From NCBI GenBank assembly GCA_030490835.1, contig CM059972.1:58199563-58263562 (forward strand): a stretch of 64,000 nt of DNA, read 5' to 3'. Under the pieces are notes generated by a model. It had not been told where the DNA came from, searched no databases, and saw only the letters and a program-made list of their open reading frames with translations. A program made the translations under genes and the position numbers. Below, piece after piece: positions 55,968 through 64,000 of this stretch (position 1 is its first letter; the number at the start of each line of letters is the position of its first letter). This DNA is from Annona cherimola. Taxonomy: Eukaryota; Streptophyta; Magnoliopsida; Magnoliales; Annonaceae.

Positions 55968-57928
55968 CTTATGAAACAAAAATCTGTATTTTATTCAATG
56001 AATTTAATTTCTTATAAAATTATATACTTTTATATCTCCGATCGCCACAATGACATTTATTTTAGTTGCATCCATGAAAAAAGAATACTCTCGAATTTAA
56101 GAAAATGCAGAAACATGAAGGATGAAGTAAAACCATGATTTTTGGTTGCGACAGATGAGAAAGATGTTGATCCATGATGGTCTTTGATGATCAAGGAGCT
56201 TACTTTGTTGTGTTGGTAATTTTGTTCACTAAGAAATATGTTTTGGATCTCAATCGCATGTATAATGTTAGTCATTATATTTAAAAGAAGGTAACTCATG
56301 TGAATTCACCTAATTGATCATTCATCATATATGAATTTTAGATTTTATTTGATCATATGTCTGGCTAAGGGTACTACATGTCATGGAGATAAGCATCATG
56401 CTTGAGGATGCTCCATGCTTAGGGATTTTGTTTAATAGTTATATATGTTTCTATTATAGTATTTTTTGTTTTATCATGTTATTAAAATTATTTTTCATTA
56501 AAAACTTAATTTTTATCATACTAACAAAACTAACTTCCATTGAAAACTTATAAAAAAAAATAGCATTTTTGAAAGTATATATAGCTACAAGTTTTAAAAA
56601 ATATATAATAAAAATATAAGATATAAAAGTTTTTGCGATACATGTATTTTTTAGGATTATACACAAATAAACATGACAAATCATTTAGATTTTAAAGAAT
56701 ATTTTGAAATTAAAAACCCAAAGATAAAGATGGAGCTTCCATGCCTATGGCATGTATTGAATCATCATCTTTTTGTAAACAAACAATATGATTCACAATT
56801 CATGCTATCCACTCACATGTGTGAAAAAAAAAAAAAAAAACTTTTGACGACGTTGATTTGGGTGATCTATATTTTCAATTATCTATTTTACCATTGTAAA
56901 TTTAGAATTTATATATTAGATAAAAAATAATTCACTTAATTGTGATAATTGCCTTTTCGATCAATTTCTTTTTAATGTTGCCTTTTTTCACTAGAAATCT
57001 GTCTTCATCCATCCACAACACCCAAAGCGAATTTTCACGTATTTGGCTTTTCATGCGCACATTTGTGGCTTGCATGTCTAATATTAATTTACATATACGT
57101 GTGGACTGACCAAATATCAATTTTCTATAGTTGTCCTTTCTCTTTCCATTCTTGACTACTTCCAATTTTTTAAGCTCAAATAAATAAATAGAGATGTCAA
57201 TGAAACCTAGTACCAAGATAATTTAGTAAGTAATGCCAACTTTTGTGGCTTCCCCCCTGAATTTTAGTTAAATGTTTGTGCTATAAACTAATGACCAGAT
57301 CTTTGTAGCTTCCTTTCCGGAGGAATGATATAGAAAATAGTTCGGAATTGCGGTCCTCTGATAAAGTGAAATATATATTCTGTGTTGATGGCAATACAAG
57401 GGCCACAATTATACGGAAGTGATCGGGTGGTACATGTATAATGAAAATTGGTTCAATGGCCCCTGCATGATGCTTAAATCAAAATCCAATAGGTTATTGT
57501 GTTTTGAATTATTTGTTTCACCAGCATACCAAGTTCCACCCAAATTAAGAAATGTGCATGGCTAAGATCTTATAAAAGAGCAAAATCATTCGATCAATTT
57601 TAAAATTGTTAACTCAACATCTAAATCTTCGAAAATATTATTTCTATATGGAAAAATGATTATAAAAAATATTATTATATTCTAATACATTTAGGATGGA
57701 TCTAAATATTTTTTTATAATGTTGACATGATTACTTATCTTTTTAAGTAGTACACCCTGCCCAAGACTCTTATATGGGATAACTTTTAATACCATGGTAA
57801 ACCAAATGATGTCAAACAATGTGATTTGGTTGGATTTTGATTCTATCGTCGAGGTGGGCCCATTTAAATCATTTTCACTGTATTTTATGGTGGTTTATAT
57901 ATACCACTGATTCCCATAATTATGTATC
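55968..57928. other. Intergenic DNA
   Basis: No gene supported. 57590-57720 holds a partial foldback B module (TCAACATCTAAATCTTCGAAA, TTCTAATACATTTAGG). Poly-A run at 56824-56840. Confidence 0.4.
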
Positions 57929-58462
57929 GGCCCCGCTTCTATGAAAATCTTTTTCCATGTAACTCCTTCTATTTTTAAAATATTGATGATTGATCTCCTT
58001 TTCTATGTAACACCTCAATTTTTAAAATATTGATTGTCGATGGAAAATCCACTCAATCTATTGTCTTTAAGACCATTTCTAGTATCTTGGAAACCCTTTT
58101 ATTTGTCCAATATTATCATGGATAGTCCCTATTGAAAATGAACGTAATAAAATAGTTTAATATTAAATACCAATTTTAAAGTTGTATTTTCAACATTTAA
58201 ACTATCTAAAATATCATTTATACATAGATAAATAATCTTATAAGGTATTATTACATTCTAATACATGTGTAAATAAATCTAAATATTTTTCGTAATTTAC
58301 ACATGAATAACACTATTTTTCAACAAATGTGACTCATAAATGTACTTGATTAAGATGAAATTTGGTCTCACAGGTAAACAAATAGTATTAAATACAATAA
58401 ATGTATTAGATTTAACATCGAAGATGAAAATCTTAAAATTTAAAGAGATTACATCAGAGCCC
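57929..58462 (+). repeat. Foldback-type element with long inverted ends
   Basis: Runs from GGCCCCGCTTCTATGAAAAT to ACATCAGAGCCC. Modules: A (CAATCTATTGTCTTTAAG), B (GAACGTAATAAAATAGTTTA ... TTCTAATACATGTG), then inverted A (GATGAAATTTGGTCTC, ATACAATAAATG). Reading inward from both ends gives a similar ~150 bp, so it can fold into a hairpin. No coding capacity. Confidence 0.55.
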
Positions 58463-58543
58463 ATATATATTCATGATATTCCCGTACAAACCATGTATGT
58501 ATATAGTATACAACCACTATCCATTTGTTTTTAATTAATAAGT

Positions 58544-60074
58544 TAGGAGTGCAACTTGAGCTTATGAAACTCAGATTTACCCCAATTCTAATACGAATCC
58601 TATTTATAAAACGTTAACCTTAATCCTAATCCTATTTTTGAAAATCAGGTTCAGATTGATTTTCCGTCTAGAATATAGGTTGACTTGTTTACATTTTATT
58701 TAAGAGTGATAAATTTAGAATTTTATATAATTATATAATAATAATAAATCATAAAGTAAACATAATAATATATAATCAAATTTTTAAAACATATCGCAAT
58801 ATAGACAATATTCCTAAAATAAAAATTGAACATAAAACAACAATATAAAGGACAAAAATTAACAGATGTGAAATTAAATGATAGAAATAAAAGATAAATA
58901 TAAATAAAAATAATATAATGTATTTATAATGTCTTGCTTAGCCCACATCAAAAAATCCATTTAAAACACTTTTGTTTTGCTTTGTTTATGTACGCGCTTT
59001 TTTATCTAAGTGTATTTAACATATAAACCAAGTTTTACTTTTGAATATGTGTATATTTTTTTTGAGATTTTAAAATATTAATATGTATATATGTATTTAA
59101 AATATTCTTATGTTTAAAAATCTCGAAAAAATTATACACATATCCAAAAATAATATAAATTGATTTATATGTTAAATACACTTAGATAAACAAGTGTGTG
59201 AAGAAAAAAGCAAAAAAATGTTTTAAATAATTTTTGGAGGTGGGCTAAGTGAGACACTTGCTTAGCCCGGGCTAATAGGATTATTTCTCTAATATAATTA
59301 TAATATATCAAACATATATTCAAATATAAACATAAATAATATAAAATACACAAAATATAAAAATGTTATTTAGATATTATATATATAATAAATTTTATAA
59401 TAAATATAAAATGAAAAATCGGGTTCCGATTCTTTAGATTCGGGCTCACTTTAACCCTTACTTTATCATATTCAGAAATCAGGTTCTGAGGGTTCAGGCT
59501 AAGCCCCACCCCAAGTTGCACCCTTAAACTTGGGTAGTAAACTTGTGGATCAACCCATTGGGTACTTTAAAATGGGTTGGTTAGGTTCTTATTTTTATTC
59601 ATATAAGATAGGCTACGTTTCAAGTAAAAAATACCTGATTGAATTACGGTAAGGTAAGTTTCAAGGTATGGGTACCTAGAACCGACCCAAATTATTAATA
59701 GATATTTATATAGATTTTATAAAATATCTTTTACAGTGAAAGACATAAAGACATTTTTTAAATATGTAAGAACTTGTTTAATTTATTAATTATTTAGTAA
59801 ATTTAATAAACGTAGTTCAAAAATATATTATTATCATCTTCGTTTTGAGTTTTCAAGTAATGCTTATGATAAAATTATAGTTTTCAAATATAATATAAAA
59901 ACTATTTTAAAGAACTAATTTGGAACTGAAATCGGAACCCACCCGACTTTAAAAAAAAAAAAGGATAGTATATGCTTAAAATTGACTCTACCTAAAATAA
60001 GGTAGAGTAGGAGTTTTTGGGAATAGAGTAAAGTCAATCTCAAACTGGACTTACTCATCCAAGTTACACCCTTA
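58544..60074. mobile_element. hAT-like non-autonomous element, probably composite (1531 bp)
   Basis: Ends TAGGAGTGCAACTTGAG and, inverted, TAAGGGTGTAACTTGGATG. Flanks TAATAAGT (58536-58543) and TAATAAGC (60075-60082) agree at 7 of 8. An additional internal end CCAAGTTGCACCCTTA at about 59511-59526 suggests an older copy inside or an end switch. Noncoding. Confidence 0.6.
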
Positions 60075-60082
60075 TAATAAGC

Positions 60083-60490
60083 ATGCTTGCTATGTATGCT
60101 AGACTTAGAGTAGGATTATGTGAGATTGAGAATAGGAAGAGAGTAGAATTCCAAGTCTAACGGAGTCTCCTAGATCTCACAGATAATCCTCCTTTTATAG
60201 GGGACTTGGATTTCGTTGTGAACATTGCCATCTGGGCGATTTAGGTGGGCAATGGGCGAAATACCCGTTCCACATGAGCGTGGTATGGGTACACGTCCAC
60301 TAGTATCAACAGAGAAAAAAAAAATGCGGGATATTTTGGAGAATCCATTCTACATGAATGTAGATAGCTTTGATGACAAAATAAAGATCTAGAAACACTT
60401 ACGTGGCACCCATATCAATGAAAATTTCAATGTCGTTTTACCATGTTAACAGTACTTTAATAATTAAATCAAAATTCATTTTACTTATTT
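60083..60490 (-). promoter_or_regulatory. LTR-like promoter fragment
   Basis: On the minus strand: CCCCTATAAAAGGAGG around 60190-60205 (TATA box at 60193-60199), followed by a GAATTCTACTCTCTTCC leader and preceded by GGGCGATTT/GCCCAC-type sequence. This arrangement is typical of copia LTRs or pararetrovirus promoters. No ends, PBS or coding region identify it. Confidence 0.3.
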
Positions 60491-60754
60491 GGTGTGTTTG
60501 GGAAGTCATAAAACTTTTAAAATAAAAATTTTAAATGTAAAAGTTTTGGAAATAGAAGAAAATGATGTGATTGATAAGGATAATAATGAAGAGTAAAAAA
60601 AATAAAGTTGAAATATACAAATTAGTTATATGGGCAATTATTTAGAAATAATAGGAAAATATAATAGTTATATAGAAAGACATGAAAAAATGAATAAAAA
60701 ATAGTATAGTTATGTTAAATGAAAAATTAATTTTTCGTATAAACAAACGCGCCC
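60491..60754 (+). mobile_element. Tourist-like MITE (264 bp)
   Basis: GGTGTGTTTGG start and AACAAACGCGCCC end, flanked by TTT on both sides (60488-60490 and 60755-60757). Inner blocks GAAAATGATGTGAT, GAGTAAAA..AATAAAGTTGAAAT match the 22.39 kb copy. Confidence 0.65.
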
Positions 60755-60757
60755 TTT

Positions 60758-61884
60758 GTTTAAAATTATTTGTTTTGTCATATTACTAAAAATCATTCGA
60801 ATTGAAGTTTTAGGCAGGCCATACCTGTTTAAAAGTTGTTACAATCATTCGTAAGATATGAATATGAAAATCACATAAATGCATTCATAATTTTGTTTAA
60901 ATGGAATAATATTTTAGATGGTATATTTAAAAATAGTTATAATCATATGTAAAATATGAATATGAAAATCACTTAGTGCATTCATAATTTGTTGAAATTG
61001 AACAATATTTTAGATAGTATATCATGACTAGGGGTGTAAGCCCGGTGGTTGACATCGTTGGCCCTTTTTTTTTTTTTTTGTGTGTGGATATCCTTGGCTT
61101 TAGCATACCACGTACGGAACCCGGAGAAGCAAGTTAACCGAACAACACCACTGTCAGATAATAAATAAATGGGTACTATAGATGATAATAATAATATTAA
61201 TAATAATGAAATGGGTCACTCCTTTTGGGGTAGTTAAAAGATTGAAAAATAAATTTTCTTGTCCTATATTTTAATACTTTGCATATTTTAATCCTATTTA
61301 GTTGTGTTTTTAACAACATCAAGACATAATTAGTTATCATATCCCATTCTTTATATCAAAATATGCTTAAATGATAGAAATATTTAATTTAATTTGCTCA
61401 GAAGTTACAAGACAAGCATGTTTCACATCATATCATATTCAAGCGTGTATCAAGCATGTTTCCCATCATATCATATTCAAGAGATGTATATATGATCACT
61501 TGACTTGGAATTCGCACTTATTTGGATTGTTATATTCGAATACAGACGCAAACAAATCTAATTGGACCATCATTCACATGTCTAACTAGCGTGGATATAA
61601 TTATAATAATGGAACTATCATGTGGGTGTTTTGCATCAAAAACGTCAAAAAACTGGCTTCATTTAAATAATAAGCATGTGGGTTGAAATTGACTCTAATA
61701 TAAAATGTTTCTAACATAAATAATGCACTTTAACAAGCATCAGCGGCTGCAAATTAAATAAATGCCCATATATGAAGTATATACAGTAATGGAACTGATT
61801 GGAGTAAAAAATTTAATAAAGAACATGATTAGAAGTAGAGTTTGGTAATCCAACAGATATATGAGGTGTGTGTATGTATGTATA
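60758..61884. other. Intergenic DNA
   Basis: No gene. A ~100 bp near-duplicate (GAATATGAAAATCAC..AATGCATTCATAATTT near 60858 and 60957) lies at the left. TAGGGGTGTAAGCCCGG at 61028 resembles an hAT end without a partner. T run at 61063-61079. Confidence 0.4.
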
Positions 61885-62240
61885 TATATAAGTGCAGCGC
61901 AACTGCACCGTTGTTACGGTGTAGTTGCGCTGAAATGGGCCCCACATGATCATAAAATTATAATCTACTCCACCCATTATATTTAGAATAATGTATTCTA
62001 TACCATACCAATTTTCATCCCAATCGGATATGTGTACGGACACCATCTGAAAATGGTATAAAATGAACGCAATAAAATAGTTTGATATAAATAACAAGTT
62101 TAAAGTAGTTTTTTCAAAATCCAAATCGTCAAAAGTATGTTATTTATATGGATAAATAATTGTATAAAGTTTCATTGCATTATAATATATGTGAGACTCA
62201 TTTTTGGGGTAACTGCACCACTGTTCTATATATATATATA
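61885..62240 (+). repeat. TA-flanked A-B repeat, cluster copy 1
   Basis: From the TA run at 61880 through GTGCAGCGCAACTGCACC, GAAATGGGCCCCACATGATC, A and B modules, to a second TA run near 62228. The left end carries an extra palindromic GTAGTTGCGC segment. Confidence 0.65.
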
Positions 62241-62652
62241 AAAGAAATATTCAAGTGCAGCGTCGCTACACCCGAATCGGTGCACCAGAATATTTCTAGT
62301 GCAACATCGCTAAAATGGAGCTCACATGATTATCAAATCATAATCTACTCCACCCATTGTATTTAAAATAATATATTCTACTACCATACTAATTTTCATC
62401 CCAATCAGATATGTATATGGGCTCCATCTGAAAATGGTACAAATTCAACATAATAAAATAGTTTTATGTAAATAACAACTTTAAAGTGGTTTTTTCAACA
62501 TGTAAATCATTTGCTATAAAATTTATATATGTATAAATGATTGTATAAAGTTTCATTGCATTCTAATATATGTGGGGTCCACTTTTGATCAAATGTACCG
62601 CTGTTCTGGTGCAATTGAGTTGCACCGAAACAGCCCTTGTATGTATATATAT
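62241..62652 (+). repeat. TA-flanked A-B repeat, cluster copy 2
   Basis: AGAAATATTCAAGTGCAGCG, a duplicated start (ATATTTCTAGTGCAACATCG), A and B modules, then GGTGCAATTGAGTTGCACCG and a TA run at about 62642. Confidence 0.65.
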
Positions 62653-62964
62653 AATGGGCCCCACATATATTAGAATGCAATGAAACTTTATACAATCATT
62701 TATTCATATATAAATTTTATAGCAAATAGTTTACATGTTGAAAAAACCACTTTAAAGTTGTTATTTACATCAAACTATTTTATTACGTTGAATTTGTACC
62801 ATTTTCAGATGGGGCCCATATACATATCTGATTGGGATGAAAATTGGTATGGTAATAGAATACATTATTCTAAATACAGTGGATAGAGTAGATTATGATT
62901 TTATGATCATGTGGGGCCCATTTTAGCAACGCCGCACCTGAATTTTTCTCATATATATATATAT
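62653..62964 (-). repeat. TA-flanked A-B repeat, cluster copy 3 (inverted)
   Basis: The same modules in reverse order: CACTTTAAAGTTGTTATTTA, GATGGGGCCCATATACATAT, GATGAAAATTGGTATGG, CATGTGGGGCCCATTTTAGC, ending in (TA)n at about 62950-62964. Copies 2, 3 and 4 can pair as long hairpins. Confidence 0.7.
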
Positions 62965-63332
62965 AAGAATTATTCCTGTGCAGCATCGCTGAAATGGGCC
63001 CCACATGATCATCAAATCCTAATCTACTCTACCCACTGTATTTAGAATAATGTATTTTATTACCATACCAATTTTCATCCCAATCAGATATGTATATGGG
63101 CCCCATCTGAAAATGGTACAAATTCAACGTAACAAAATAGTTTGATGTAAATAACAACTTTAAAGTGATTTTTTAAACATGTAAACCATTTGCTATAAAA
63201 TTTATATATGAATAAATGATTGTATAAAGTTTCATTGCATTTTAATATGTGTGGAGCTCACTTTTGATCATATGTACCGCTGTTCCGGTGCAGCTGTGCT
63301 GCATCGGATCAGCTCTCTCTCTATATATATAT
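62965..63332 (+). repeat. TA-flanked A-B repeat, cluster copy 4
   Basis: AGAATTATTCCTGTGCAGCA, A and B modules, CCGGTGCAGCTGTGCTGCA, then CTCTCTCTCTATATATATAT. Confidence 0.7.
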
Positions 63333-64000
63333 GAGTTTGGTAATCCAACAAACACATGTGCAATATTGCAGCGCGCTTCATGTAAACTAGAAAACATTTT
63401 TTTTTTCCAGTTGCCCTTAAAGAACCCAATTTACAGTTTAAGACCGCCGGCGATTTGTAATTCTAATTCCTAAAGAATACAACTATGCACACGTCTTCAA
63501 CGTGTTTTGCAGCCAAACAGAAATAAACGGCTGCATAATGTTGTATGCCGCTAAAATTTAGCACATGTGCACAGTTGCATTTGCTACATATTTATATCTT
63601 TGCAATAGTCGAATTTATCTTATGTGCAGCAAAAAAATAGATGATGCATTTGAGGAAATTTCTTGTAGTGGACAATCATCGGGTGTGGAAAATGAAGAAC
63701 AGAACATTTAATTATGAGTGCAAAGTTAAATCTGGCAGGGTTTTTAATGTTCAGTATCTATATAGAGGTGGGAGCCAGACACCAAAAAGCACTATGGACT
63801 GGGTAACAATACAAATTCTAATTGAAGGTATTTATACAAAATTAGTGTGTCCAAAGGACATAACATCCTCATACAATGATGACAAGCACTTTCTCAAAGG
63901 AAATATTCTTTTTGTGATGTGTAAGTGGATGTGCATTGAACCAAGACAATTATGGGGCATATCTAGCTAGCTGATCTAGCTGCTGTCTTATGATCAATGC
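63333..64000. other. Right edge: short CACTA-like end and unassigned DNA
   Basis: GAGGAAATTTCTTGTAGTG ends at 63670 and is an inverted CACTA-type terminus. A GTGCACAC/ACACGT hairpin-like stretch lies at 63485-63510. An open frame of 109 codons from 63641 starts within the terminus and has no recognisable domain. I cannot call it a gene. Confidence 0.35.

Noticed and set aside
62680..62886. Recurring peptides with DENWY-like motifs in several ORFs (30.6, 37.1, 61.9, 62.7 kb)
   Set aside because: They come from the foldback/TA-flanked repeat, appear in either orientation and are not a conserved gene family.
61885..63332. CRISPR-like spacing of repeats
   Set aside because: Units are 300-400 bp, AT-rich, in mixed orientation and in a plant genome; they are transposon-type repeats.
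63641..63970. 109-codon ORF at the right edge
   Set aside because: Starts inside a CACTA-like terminus; no recognisable domain. It might be part of a gene outside the window, but nothing supports it.

Overview
The window looks like nuclear DNA of a flowering plant. It is AT-rich and gene-poor, and most of it is layered plant transposable elements: a Sirevirus-type Ty1/copia element, Athila-like Ty3/gypsy sequences, an L1-type LINE, tRNA-headed SINEs, hAT-, PIF/Harbinger- and CACTA-like non-autonomous elements, and a foldback-like AT-rich repeat. Only one convincing host protein gene is present: an intronless clade-A AT-hook (AHL) gene on the minus strand at about 34.87-35.75 kb. Nothing identifies the species. 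There are no bacterial operons, tRNA/rRNA genes or CRISPR arrays.

Layout. 1-2.96 kb: probable long chromovirus-type LTR (minus). 3.5-14.1 kb: a nearly complete Sirevirus (minus) with LTRs, PBS, PPT, broken gag and pol, and an intact 532-codon 'env-like' ORF. 14.25-20.35 kb: an Athila-like element (plus) that keeps gag/protease remnants but has lost nearly all of RT, RNase H and integrase. 20.35-22.2 kb: chromovirus integrase tail and likely LTR. 22.4-34 kb: AT-rich DNA with MITEs, a foldback repeat split by a solo LTR, and other short repeats. 34.0-36.6 kb: AHL gene and flanks. 37-44 kb: foldback repeats, a SINE, and an hAT-like element containing a second member of its own family. 44.7-53.3 kb: a decayed L1 LINE (minus) split by two Sirevirus solo LTRs and one hAT MITE. 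53.6-54.4 kb: a GC-rich island with G-boxes. 54.4-64 kb: a SINE, hAT-like elements, a Tourist-like MITE and a cluster of four related repeats separated by TA microsatellites.

How the parts relate. Many insertion boundaries are supported by target-site duplications visible in the sequence (14 bp for both SINEs, 8 bp for hAT elements, 5 bp for LTR elements, 3 bp for Tourist-like MITEs), so the relative order of insertions can be read. The most interesting signals are (a) a dense array of AAGTCGACTT-like palindromes in the U3 of all Sirevirus-type LTRs here, repeated inside the full element just upstream of the env-like ORF, which also has a pyrimidine-rich, leader-like sequence; (b) the mosaic divergence of the two Athila-like LTRs; and (c) the modular, TA-flanked foldback repeats. 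All identity figures and counts are by eye.
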